Source: Chitinophagaceae bacterium (GTDB lineage: Bacteria; Bacteroidota; Bacteroidia; Chitinophagales; Chitinophagaceae). From it: a stretch of 64,000 bases of DNA. Location of the stretch: positions 124,001-188,000 of the forward strand of contig JADKKJ010000012.1 in NCBI GenBank assembly GCA_016720565.1, written 5' to 3'. This document shows positions 41,850-50,196 of the stretch, in pieces (position 1 is the first letter of the stretch; every line of letters begins with the position of its first letter). Under the pieces are notes generated by a model. The model saw only the letters and a program-made list of their open reading frames with translations. It did not search any database and had not been told where the DNA came from. The translations under genes and the position numbers were made by a program.

Positions 41850-42962
41850 TTATTGGTTTTCGTTCTTATTTCCCACCAGATTCAGCTTAAGGGAAAATAC
41901 ATGCGTATATAAAGGATTGGATTGATTGGCAAGGTTCACATATGCATAGTCTATGCTTACGTTTCCTATTTTAAAACCCGCGCCACCGCTGGGTTGATAG
42001 ATCCACACTTTTTTCTGATTTACGGTATCGCCATCAGATAATGCTTGCTGAAAATTATTAATGCCTGCACGGAGGTAAAAAATATCCTTTACATTCAGTT
42101 CCAGGCCGAGTTTAGGATCGGCACTTACAGGATCAGCACTCAGCAGGGTATTCCTTTTGCCATCAAAGGTCAGGTCGATATTGGCTTCCGCAAGAAGACT
42201 GGATTTTTCACCCAGTTTAAAATCATAACCAATGCCAAGAACAAGACGGGGGGCTGTAAGTTCAGACGACTTAACCGGGATCTCGTTTTTGGTCAGGTAA
42301 AGAACCTGCTTTTCCCTCTCTGTAAAGCTGAATGACCAGGTATTGAATGTGGTAGTTATGTCTCTTCCGGCAATACCGAGCCGCCAATTGCCAGGATGGT
42401 ATTGAAGTCCTGCATCCAGGCCAAATCCCCAGGCCTTGGCAAATTTACCCACGCTGCGGTGGATCACTTTTGCATTGACCCCGAAGTTTAATTTTTTGTT
42501 TTCTGTCTCTTTTAGCTTTTGACCATAGGAAAAGATAAAAGCATAATCAGCCGAAGAAAAAGACTGGATATTGTTGTAATTGATTGAACCATCTGGCTCC
42601 ACAAGGAACAGGGTATTCATTATATCGTCTACCGCAAAACGAAGACCAGTAATACCGATAGTTCTTTTATTGCTGTTTCCGGGAATAGCTACACTTACAA
42701 AATCATATTTTCCAATACCGGCAAAATACTCCGCGTGCATCAGGTTCAATTGCGGATGGTCGACCACCTCGGCCAGACCAGCAGGATTCCAGTAGCCAGA
42801 GGTGCCGTCTGCAACGGAAGCCACCTGGGCACCACCCATGGCAAGTCCCCGTGCGCCAGCACCGATGTTTAAAAATTCGTTGGAATATTTTCTGAATTGG
42901 GAATGACAGGGTATAGAAAAAACCGCTGTCATAAATAACAAGCAAATAATGGTTGGTTTCAT
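41850..42962 (-). CDS. PorV/PorQ-family outer-membrane protein
   Basis: A 370-residue outer-membrane beta-barrel of the FadL-like PorV/PorQ group. ATG 42962 gives a clean signal peptide (MKPTIICLLFMTAVFSIPCHSQ); an upstream TTG would add five residues. The signature follows at once: NIGAGARGLAMGGAQVASVADGTSGYWNPAGLAEV, then alternating strands and a C-terminal strand ending in FSLKLNLVG. In type IX secretion PorV shuttles cargo to the PorU sortase. Here it is the first gene of a two-gene unit with the C25 peptidase. Which PorV subtype it is cannot be settled without comparison. Confidence 0.82.
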   Translation of the reverse strand: MKPTIICLLFMTAVFSIPCHSQFRKYSNEFLNIGAGARGLAMGGAQVASVADGTSGYWNPAGLAEVVDHPQLNLMHAEYFAGIGKYDFVSVAIPGNSNKRTIGITGLRFAVDDIMNTLFLVEPDGSINYNNIQSFSSADYAFIFSYGQKLKETENKKLNFGVNAKVIHRSVGKFAKAWGFGLDAGLQYHPGNWRLGIAGRDITTTFNTWSFSFTEREKQVLYLTKNEIPVKSSELTAPRLVLGIGYDFKLGEKSSLLAEANIDLTFDGKRNTLLSADPVSADPKLGLELNVKDIFYLRAGINNFQQALSDGDTVNQKKVWIYQPSGGAGFKIGNVSIDYAYVNLANQSNPLYTHVFSLKLNLVGNKNENQ

Positions 42963-43181
42963 TCGGACAATTTTCAAAGCGATTGAATTGGATATAGGTC
43001 TTCTATAGGTACGGCGGATCTTGTAAAATTAACTAAAAAGCCTATAACTTGATAACGAATATATTAGCAAAATATTGCCATTATACTCCCCCTTGGGTAT
43101 TCTGCCTTATTTTTGCTGCAGTCAGGCACCAGGGAACGGCCCGATACCGAACGATAAAAATAAAAACCTATTTCATTGAAT

Positions 43182-44459
43182 ATGAGCCTTATAAAAGAAC
43201 TGACCTGGAGAGGAATGATCCAGGATATTATGCCAGGAACAGAGGAGCAACTGCAGAAAGAAATGACCTCGGCATATATAGGTTTTGATCCTACAGCCGA
43301 CAGTTTGCATATTGGCAGCCTGGTTCCTATCCTTTTATTGGTTCATTTACAGAAAGCGGGTCATAAACCAGTAGCCCTTGTAGGTGGGGCAACCGGCATG
43401 GTGGGAGACCCCAGCGGAAAAAGCGAGGAAAGAAACCTTTTGAGTGAAGAGGTGCTGAAGCATAACCAGGAAGGAGTAAAAAAACAATTGATGCAATTCC
43501 TGGATTTTGACGCGTCGAAGGCCAATGCGGCGGAAATGGTAAACAATTACGACTGGTTCCGCAATATGAGCTTCCTGCATTTTATACGTGACGTAGGTAA
43601 GCATATCACTGTAAATTATATGATGTCTAAGGACAGTGTAAAAAAAAGACTGGAAGGTGAAACCGGAATGAGTTTTACAGAATTCACTTACCAGCTGGTG
43701 CAGGGTTATGATTTTTACTGGTTGTATACAGAGAAGAACTGCAAACTGCAAATGGGTGGCAGCGACCAGTGGGGAAATATCGTTACTGGTACAGAACTGA
43801 TCCGAAGGAAAGCAGGCGGCGAAGCATTTGCATTTACCTGTCCTTTGATCACAAAGGCCGATGGAGGTAAATTCGGAAAAACAGAATCTGGCAATATATG
43901 GCTGGACCCGAACCGCACCAGTCCTTACCAGTTCTACCAGTTCTGGCTGAATGCCAGTGATGAGGATGCCACAAAGTGGATACGCATTTTTACATTTTTG
44001 GATCGATCCTCTATCGAAGAATTAGAAGCCATCCATAAAACAGATCCCGGAAAAAGAACGCTTCAGAAAAAACTGGCGGAAGAAGTGACAAGATTTGTAC
44101 ATGGCGAAAATGGATTCAATGATGCCATCGCTACTACTGAGAAATTATTCGCCAATCAACATGCACCTGCGGAATCTTTAAGTATTGAGGACCTGGAAGG
44201 AATGGAGGGCATTGTGCGGGCACAGATCGCTAAAGAAAAAATACTGGCTGGTATTGATGTAGTTTCTTTTTTAGCTGATAGTGGCATCCTTGCTTCGAAA
44301 GGGGAAGCGAGAAAATTAGTTCAGGGGGGAGGCATCAGCATCAACCGCAAAAAAGTGGAAAGCACAGACCTTAAAATAGATCAGAGTTTTCTCCTGCATG
44401 GCCGTTATATCCTGGCGCAAAAGGGAAAAAAGAATTATTACCTGGTCTCCGCTGAATAA
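43182..44459 (+). CDS. tyrS: Tyrosyl-tRNA synthetase
   Basis: A 425-residue class I synthetase charging tRNA-Tyr. Motifs: HIGS at 43-46 (HIGH), the tyrosine pocket YDFYWLYTEKNCKLQMGGSDQWGNI, and KFGKT at 230-234 (KMSKS). The C-terminal S4 RNA-binding domain (SKGEARKLVQGGGISINRKKV) is present. ATG 43182 is preferred to a TTG two codons earlier. A TATTTTTG box at 43108-43115 may be its -7 element. Its TAA directly abuts the stop codon of the convergent GH125 gene with no intergenic base. Confidence 0.96.
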   Translation: MSLIKELTWRGMIQDIMPGTEEQLQKEMTSAYIGFDPTADSLHIGSLVPILLLVHLQKAGHKPVALVGGATGMVGDPSGKSEERNLLSEEVLKHNQEGVKKQLMQFLDFDASKANAAEMVNNYDWFRNMSFLHFIRDVGKHITVNYMMSKDSVKKRLEGETGMSFTEFTYQLVQGYDFYWLYTEKNCKLQMGGSDQWGNIVTGTELIRRKAGGEAFAFTCPLITKADGGKFGKTESGNIWLDPNRTSPYQFYQFWLNASDEDATKWIRIFTFLDRSSIEELEAIHKTDPGKRTLQKKLAEEVTRFVHGENGFNDAIATTEKLFANQHAPAESLSIEDLEGMEGIVRAQIAKEKILAGIDVVSFLADSGILASKGEARKLVQGGGISINRKKVESTDLKIDQSFLLHGRYILAQKGKKNYYLVSAE

Positions 44460-45875
44460 TTAATCCAGTAATCTTCTCCTTTCGCGATAAACCTTCCATA
44501 CAAATTCTCCAAACAGCGTGTTGGCCCAGGCAAACCACTTCCTGGTGAATTTAGTTGCATCATCTTTATGGAAGGCCTCATGCATGAAACCTGTTTCAGC
44601 GTGGGTACGCTGTAATGTTTGAAGGCAATTCTTCATTTCTTTTTCATCCATGCTGGTAAGACCGCGCATGATGATACTCATGGGCCAGATATAATCCATA
44701 CCCACATGCGGACCTCCTACCCCTTCTGCAGCTTTGCCTTTAAAAAAGAAGGGGTTTTGCTCTGATAAAACAAAAGCCCTTGTAGCCTGGTAGTCCTTAT
44801 TTGCAATAGGCATGGGTGTTAGATAAGGAAGGGCCAGCAGACTGGGAACATTGGCATCATCCATTAAATTGGCAGAGCCTGCTCCATTTATTTCATATGG
44901 AATGATCTTCCCAATTCCATTAACAGCGGAGGTTAATGCAAATAAAGGCCCTTTAATATCTACTATCAGTTTAGAAACAGCAGACCTGAGTTTTGTATCA
45001 TCATTTACCTGCTTCAGTAATTTATCGAGGTCAATAAGGGAATAATAGGCGAAAAAATTAGAAGGCACCAGGTAAGGGAATACGGTAGCATCATCACTTG
45101 GCCGGAACATGGAATGGATCAGTCCATTCTTTTTTGTAGGATAACCATAGCCACCCATGGCAAGTCCATCAGTTGCCCAACTGGTGGTTCGTTCAAAATG
45201 ATAAGGGCCACTATTGTTGATCCGTTGCTGCTCCTTAAAGGTGGTTACAATGTTTCGCATGGCCTCCAGCCAATCCTTATCAAATGGAGAAGGATCACCG
45301 GTTTCTTTGTAATAAGCACAGGCAAGGCGGATGGGATAACAGAGGCTGTCTATTTCCCATTTTCTTTCATGTACCCCCGGGCGCATCTCGGTCTTATCGC
45401 TTTTCCATTCACTGATTTTAGTACCATCCTTATAAAACGCATTGGCATATGGATCGACCAGGATGCAATTGACCTGCCGGTTGATCACGCCTTTTACAAG
45501 TTCCTGCAACTGCCTGTCGGCTTTCATCAGGGGTAAATAAGGCCATACCTGGGCAGAAGAGTCACGCAACCACATGGCATCTATATCACCGGTGATCACA
45601 AATGTGTCGGGCCTGCCATTCACCACCTCAAATTCTACCGTGGTATCAAGTGTATTTGGAAAGCAATTCCCAAATAGCCATCCGATCTCTTTGTTCCCGA
45701 TATTTTTCTGAATATCATTTATGATGGCTTCTACAGCGGGGCTTTTGAACTTCCGGAGATTCTCCGGCATCCGTACAACAGGAAATTCTTTCGCAGAATT
45801 ACCAAAGCTATAGCGGCTACTGAGCAGTGCGGCGGCCCCGAAGGAAGTATTTCGGATGAATGTTTTCCTGTCCAT
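44460..45875 (-). CDS. GH125 exo-alpha-1,6-mannosidase-like glycoside hydrolase
   Basis: A 471-residue protein with a Tat-like N-terminus (MDRKTFIRNTSFGAAALLSS, RK instead of RR), so probably exported. The body matches the metal-independent alpha-mannosidase family GH125 (formerly DUF1237): GDIDAMWLRDSSAQVWPYLPL, RPSDDATVFPYLVPSNFFAY, HVGMDYIWPMSIIMRGLTS and GFMHEAFHKDDATKFTRKWFAWANTLFGEFVW in sequence. These enzymes trim alpha-1,6-linked mannose. It is the last gene of a five-gene minus-strand run headed by the Tat aminotransferase; its relation to the cyanophycin genes in that run is unclear. Confidence 0.88.
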   Translation of the reverse strand: MDRKTFIRNTSFGAAALLSSRYSFGNSAKEFPVVRMPENLRKFKSPAVEAIINDIQKNIGNKEIGWLFGNCFPNTLDTTVEFEVVNGRPDTFVITGDIDAMWLRDSSAQVWPYLPLMKADRQLQELVKGVINRQVNCILVDPYANAFYKDGTKISEWKSDKTEMRPGVHERKWEIDSLCYPIRLACAYYKETGDPSPFDKDWLEAMRNIVTTFKEQQRINNSGPYHFERTTSWATDGLAMGGYGYPTKKNGLIHSMFRPSDDATVFPYLVPSNFFAYYSLIDLDKLLKQVNDDTKLRSAVSKLIVDIKGPLFALTSAVNGIGKIIPYEINGAGSANLMDDANVPSLLALPYLTPMPIANKDYQATRAFVLSEQNPFFFKGKAAEGVGGPHVGMDYIWPMSIIMRGLTSMDEKEMKNCLQTLQRTHAETGFMHEAFHKDDATKFTRKWFAWANTLFGEFVWKVYRERRRLLD

Positions 45876-45889
45876 TATTTTTATTCGGA

Positions 45890-46552
45890 TTATCCGCGTA
45901 ATTTTTTCCAGATCGCCTCCGCCACCAGTTCATTTCCGGCGGCATTAAAATGTACCCGGTCATAGGTAAGAATATCCCTATCCTTGTTTTCCGGATTATT
46001 TTTTTTGAGGTAGTCGACCATCAGGGTCCTGAGATCCACCAGCTGCGCATTATTTTTCTCAGCGATCCTTTTTACTAATCCACTGAAAAAATTCAGGTCC
46101 CCATCCTGCTGGTTAGACATATCATTTCTTTCCCCGATCAGAGACGGGGTGCAGAGTATGGCGTTGATATTCCTGTCCTTTAATTTTTTAAGGATCGCGT
46201 TATAGAATTTCTCAAAGCGATCCACATCGGTACCTGTTCCAAAGCTTGCTTTATGCCAGATATCATTGATGCCGATAAAGATCACCACGATATCAGGGTT
46301 CTTAGCCATTACATCCTCATCCATGCGCAGGTAAAGATCATATACCTTATTTCCCCCCACTCCGGCTCCTACAAATTCAAAATCAGCTGATCGGTTCTCA
46401 GCTTTGCACAGACTGTCGATCCGGGGTATATATCCACCTGGGCGGGCGCCCAATTCAGTCAGAGAATCACCAAAAAAAACCACTTTCTTTTTAGGAGGGA
46501 CAGCAAGAGAAAGGAGCAAGGGGATCATCAGCAGGTACAAAGACTTTTTCAT
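45890..46552 (-). CDS. Secreted SGNH/GDSL-family hydrolase
   Basis: A 220-residue protein with signal peptide (MKKSLYLLMIPLLLSLAVP). SGNH blocks: VFFGDSLTELG (block I Ser, near residue 31), GAGVGGNK (block II Gly), IGINDIWH (block III Asn) and DRVHFNAAGNELVAE (block V Asp/His). Relatives are esterases acting on acetylated sugars or lipids. It lies 12 bases after the cyanophycinase gene and 14 bases before the GH125 gene, so the last two products of this operon are a secreted glycosidase and a secreted esterase. Confidence 0.88.
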   Translation of the reverse strand: MKKSLYLLMIPLLLSLAVPPKKKVVFFGDSLTELGARPGGYIPRIDSLCKAENRSADFEFVGAGVGGNKVYDLYLRMDEDVMAKNPDIVVIFIGINDIWHKASFGTGTDVDRFEKFYNAILKKLKDRNINAILCTPSLIGERNDMSNQQDGDLNFFSGLVKRIAEKNNAQLVDLRTLMVDYLKKNNPENKDRDILTYDRVHFNAAGNELVAEAIWKKLRG

Positions 46553-46564
46553 TTAGCGGCAATT

Positions 46565-47458
46565 TTATTCTACGTCTACTTGTTTCCTTATCACCGACCC
46601 TTCACTGGCTTCAGGAAGGTAGATCCTTTCATTCAGCAGGTAGCCATTTCCTTTTTCACAGAAATGAACTTTAAGGTTTTCAAGGCTGATCGGATTCCCA
46701 TCCGGTATATCCGCAATATTCGAGTGCCGAATATCATGACCATCAATAATGATGACCAGTCCGCTGCCTATAGCTTCCATCCGGTTCCCTTCGGTGATCA
46801 GCATACCGGTATCTTCACCCAGACCCATTCCGATACAACCGGGATTGGAAGCAACGGCTTGTGCAAGCCTGTTAAACCTTCCTCTTTTCTCAAAATGCGA
46901 ATCGATGATGATATTCCCGATAAAGCCCAGCCCGGTAGTGATCTTCACTTCCCCTTTCAGGTGAGCGCGGGTTGCATTGCCTTCATAGATCATGGTATTG
47001 CTCATGGCCATTGCCCCGGCTGAGGTACCGGCGATCACAAAATTCTCTTCTTTGTATCTTTTTTTAAGAATGGAAAGAAATTCAGTGCCCCCATCCGTTG
47101 CGCTTAAACGAAGCTGGTTGCCACCACTGAACATCACTGCATCACAGTTCCTCACCCTTTCAACATAGTGTTCGGCCATGGCATCTTCCCTGGTCCTGAT
47201 ATGCATCAGTCCAACATTGGTGCATCCTAATCTGCCAAAAGCATCCAGGTACGCCTCCCCAACTTCATAGGGGATCATGGAAGCAGTAGTGATCACTTCT
47301 ATTCTTGCTGAAGGTCCACCAGATTCTTCCACCACCCGGCGAAGAATGCCGAGCTCGCCAAAATTCAGGTTATTACGATTGATCTTTCCGGTTTCCAGGT
47401 CGGTGCCTTTATCTTCTGCTCCACCAATTGCGATCAATTTTCCCTTGGCCTTATTCAT
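46565..47458 (-). CDS. cphB: Cyanophycinase (peptidase family S51)
   Basis: A 297-residue serine exopeptidase of the S51 family. Typical landmarks: GKLIAIGGAEDKG at the start, VMFSGGNQLRLSAT (108-121), the nucleophile elbow GTSAGAMAMSN with Ser146, and the LGFIGNIIIDSHFEKRGRFNRLAQAVASNP block. There is no signal peptide, so it acts inside the cell, cutting the poly-Asp/Arg storage polymer cyanophycin to beta-Asp-Arg. It lies in the operon divergent from cphA (50197), which makes the functional assignment stronger than sequence alone. Confidence 0.92.
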   Translation of the reverse strand: MNKAKGKLIAIGGAEDKGTDLETGKINRNNLNFGELGILRRVVEESGGPSARIEVITTASMIPYEVGEAYLDAFGRLGCTNVGLMHIRTREDAMAEHYVERVRNCDAVMFSGGNQLRLSATDGGTEFLSILKKRYKEENFVIAGTSAGAMAMSNTMIYEGNATRAHLKGEVKITTGLGFIGNIIIDSHFEKRGRFNRLAQAVASNPGCIGMGLGEDTGMLITEGNRMEAIGSGLVIIIDGHDIRHSNIADIPDGNPISLENLKVHFCEKGNGYLLNERIYLPEASEGSVIRKQVDVE

Positions 47459-47500
47459 TCAATGGGGTTTGATTCTAACAAATTTAGGGAAAGGGGCTTG

Positions 47501-48805
47501 TTAAATTCTATCCTTGATAAAGAAGATACCCACGCCCAGCAGGGCGATCAACATGCCATAGAGAGCAAACCATCCGGTAGAGATAAAAAGAAAGCTCCAG
47601 ATCAGTATGGAAAGGATAACCGGAACCGGAAATGCCCACATGCGGAAGGGAAGGTCCCGGCTCCCATTTTTTCTTCTTAATAAAACCACGCCGGCCGATT
47701 GCGCTATGAATTGAATAAGGATTCGCATAGCCAGTATGGCCGTGATCACATCCGATAAACGGAAGAGCAGGCTGAAAATAAATCCTATGGAACATAAAAC
47801 GATCAATGAAACATAAGGGAAATTCTTTTTAGGATGAAGCGCGGCAAAAGGCTTGAAGAAATTTCCATCCACAGCTGCAGCATAAGGTATACGGGAATAT
47901 CCCAGCACTACCGCGAATAGAGAGGATAAGGCGATGCAAAGAATCAGTACGGTGACCAGCACTGCTGCCCCATTACCGAATAGCCTTTCCATAAAATTAC
48001 TCACCAGGTATTTGTCCATGGCCCCGGCTTCCTGCCAGGGTATCACCCCCATTACCGCAATATTCATCAGCAGGTAAAGAAGGGCAATGCCTGCAATAGA
48101 AATGAAAATACTTTTTGGAATATTTTTTCCGGGGTCTTTTATTTCACTGCCCAGGTGACAAACATTATAATAACCCAGGTAACTATACACTGTTTTCAAA
48201 GAGCCGTGGGAAACAGCTGCCCAGAAAGCAAAAGAGAAAAATGAATCCGGGGCCTTGGGAATGATGTTGATGCTGTATTGCTGATGGGTGAACCCACTGA
48301 TGATGATCCAGAGCATGGTAAGGATCACGATCGTGCCCATGATCACCGATATCTTTCCTATCGTTTCTATTTTTCGATATAACATCAGGAAGACCAGGAT
48401 GACCAGGGCACCGCTAACCATGGATTGCTGGGCAGAACTTAAGGGCAGCAGGTAAGTGAGGTATTGCGCAAAACCAATAGAAGCGGAAGCTACCACCAGG
48501 GGCGCCTGTATACTGGTCTGCCAAACAAACAAAAAACTCATCAGTTTTCCGCCTTTTTCGCCAAAAGCAATGCGATGAAAATTATAGGTGCCACCGGCCC
48601 GGGGATAACGTGCACCCAGCTCAGCCCAGATCATTCCATCTACCAGTGCAGTAATGGCGCCAAATACCCAGGCCCAGATAAAAAGCCCTGAAGAAAAATA
48701 ACCCACCACCATGGGCATTACTACAAAGGGGCCGATGCCCACCATATCGATCATATTGATGGCCGTGGCATGAAGCAGGGTGAGTTTCGGGTTTTGAAGA
48801 GCCAA
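47501..48805 (-). CDS. APC-superfamily amino acid permease
   Basis: A 434-residue polytopic protein (about 12 helices). I chose TTG 48805 because it gives a compact N-terminus (MALQNPKLTLLHATAINMIDMVGIGPFVV) and avoids overlap with the upstream gene; a farther TTG start would overlap that gene by 44 bases. The first helix holds the MVGIGPFVVMPMVVG glycine-rich motif of the APC family and is followed by YPRAGGTYNFHRIAFGEKGGKLMSF. Located 42 bases before the cyanophycinase gene; transport of arginine, aspartate or their dipeptide would fit the context but is inference. Confidence 0.83.
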   Translation of the reverse strand: MALQNPKLTLLHATAINMIDMVGIGPFVVMPMVVGYFSSGLFIWAWVFGAITALVDGMIWAELGARYPRAGGTYNFHRIAFGEKGGKLMSFLFVWQTSIQAPLVVASASIGFAQYLTYLLPLSSAQQSMVSGALVILVFLMLYRKIETIGKISVIMGTIVILTMLWIIISGFTHQQYSINIIPKAPDSFFSFAFWAAVSHGSLKTVYSYLGYYNVCHLGSEIKDPGKNIPKSIFISIAGIALLYLLMNIAVMGVIPWQEAGAMDKYLVSNFMERLFGNGAAVLVTVLILCIALSSLFAVVLGYSRIPYAAAVDGNFFKPFAALHPKKNFPYVSLIVLCSIGFIFSLLFRLSDVITAILAMRILIQFIAQSAGVVLLRRKNGSRDLPFRMWAFPVPVILSILIWSFLFISTGWFALYGMLIALLGVGIFFIKDRI

Positions 48806-48836
48806 GCAGATCCTTATTAATGAATGAAGTTGCCAG

Positions 48837-50126
48837 TTAGAGTTTAGTGAAAGCGGTAATGCCTTCGACCAATATATCAAGGTCGCGGGTGGTGGTATAT
48901 ACGTTCGGCGTTACTCTTACACCTACAATATTTTCCCAGGTAATACCTACCGCATGCACTTTATATTTATCCATCAGGAATGAATCCAGTTCACCGGGCT
49001 TCCTGCCCTCTATGCCAATATTACCAATGGCGCATCCATATTTAGGATGGAAGGAGGTATTGAGTTTCACCTTAGGGAGGTCTTTCACTTTTTCCATCCA
49101 GTAATTCTTCAGGTAATGCAGGCGTTTTTCTTTTCTTTCACCTCCGATCATATCGTGGAATTCCAGGGCCTTGCCTATGGCCTGCTCAATGAAGAAGGGA
49201 CGGGTACCCAATGCTTCGAATTTCCGGATATCTGATTTCAGGGGATCATCCACCGCGAACATTGGGTAAATGGAACCGATCTTTTCTTTTTTTACATATA
49301 GCATTCCACTGCCAATGGGGGCATATAACCATTTATGCAGGGAGGCGGCAAAATAATCAGCATCCAGTTCAGGAATACGAAATTCAAAATGTGCGAAACT
49401 ATGGGCCCCATCCACTACAACCTCGATCCCTCTTTTATGGGCTTCTTTCGCGATTTTTTTTACCGGAAGTATCTGACCGTTCCAGTTAATGATATGTGTG
49501 ATATGCACCACCCGTGTTTTATCGGTAAATGCATTTACATATTGCTTCACGATGTAATCATCATCCTCACTTGGAAGTTCCAGGTTGATCCAAACCATTT
49601 TAATACCATCCCTTTTTTCCCTTTGCTTATAGGCATTGATCATATTGGGGTAATCCTGTTTGGCTGCCACCACCTCATCCCCTGCTTTTAATTGCAAACC
49701 AAAGATCACGGTCTCCAGTCCTTCTGATGAATTCCGGTTGATGGCAATTTCTTCAGCATCGCAGCCGGCCGTTTTTGCCAGGTGCCTTCTTAAGGGTTCC
49801 CTGCCCTGGTCAAGTATCCGCCACATATAATAAGAAGGGGCTTCATTAGAAAGATCATAATATCGCTTCATGGCATCCTGCACCGTTTTAGGAGCGGGAG
49901 AGACCCCTCCATTGTTCAGGTTGATGATAGCCGGGGAAACGGTAAAAGATTGCTGGATATAATACCAGAAATCCTCTTCCGAAGCCAGGTCAATTGCTGA
50001 TACTCCTTCCGCATCCCGGATAGCGCTATCAAGGTTCCTGGCCCATCCTGGTTTGGCCAGTGAAGAGAGAAATGCAGTTGCAGAGAAGATCCCTGCTTTT
50101 TTCAGAAAGCGTCGACGATCAGACAT
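48837..50126 (-). CDS. Tat-exported class V aminotransferase-fold PLP enzyme
   Basis: A 429-residue protein. ATG 50126 is chosen because it gives a twin-arginine signal (SDRRRFLKKAGIFSATAFLSS); a longer GTG/ATG-type start upstream would bury it. The PLP domain shows the nucleotide-like HITHIINWNGQILPV, VVDGAHSFAHF (Asp that pairs with the cofactor N) and the Schiff-base Lys in ASLHKWLYAP. The closest recognisable relatives are isopenicillin-N epimerase/cysteine-desulfurase-like enzymes. As a Tat substrate it would carry bound PLP into the periplasm. It heads the operon permease-cyanophycinase-SGNH-GH125 and is divergent from cphA (70 bases between starts). Confidence 0.85.
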   Translation of the reverse strand: MSDRRRFLKKAGIFSATAFLSSLAKPGWARNLDSAIRDAEGVSAIDLASEEDFWYYIQQSFTVSPAIINLNNGGVSPAPKTVQDAMKRYYDLSNEAPSYYMWRILDQGREPLRRHLAKTAGCDAEEIAINRNSSEGLETVIFGLQLKAGDEVVAAKQDYPNMINAYKQREKRDGIKMVWINLELPSEDDDYIVKQYVNAFTDKTRVVHITHIINWNGQILPVKKIAKEAHKRGIEVVVDGAHSFAHFEFRIPELDADYFAASLHKWLYAPIGSGMLYVKKEKIGSIYPMFAVDDPLKSDIRKFEALGTRPFFIEQAIGKALEFHDMIGGERKEKRLHYLKNYWMEKVKDLPKVKLNTSFHPKYGCAIGNIGIEGRKPGELDSFLMDKYKVHAVGITWENIVGVRVTPNVYTTTRDLDILVEGITAFTKL

Positions 50127-50196
50127 AGACCTGGTTTGTATAAATGTAAGCAAAACGCAAAAAATTATTCCTAAATTACCCAACTAACAAGCAACT

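Noticed and set aside
48806..48880. Longer N-terminus of the APC permease from TTG 48880
   Set aside because: It would overlap the upstream aminotransferase gene by 44 bases and adds residues unlike the family; TTG 48805 fits better.
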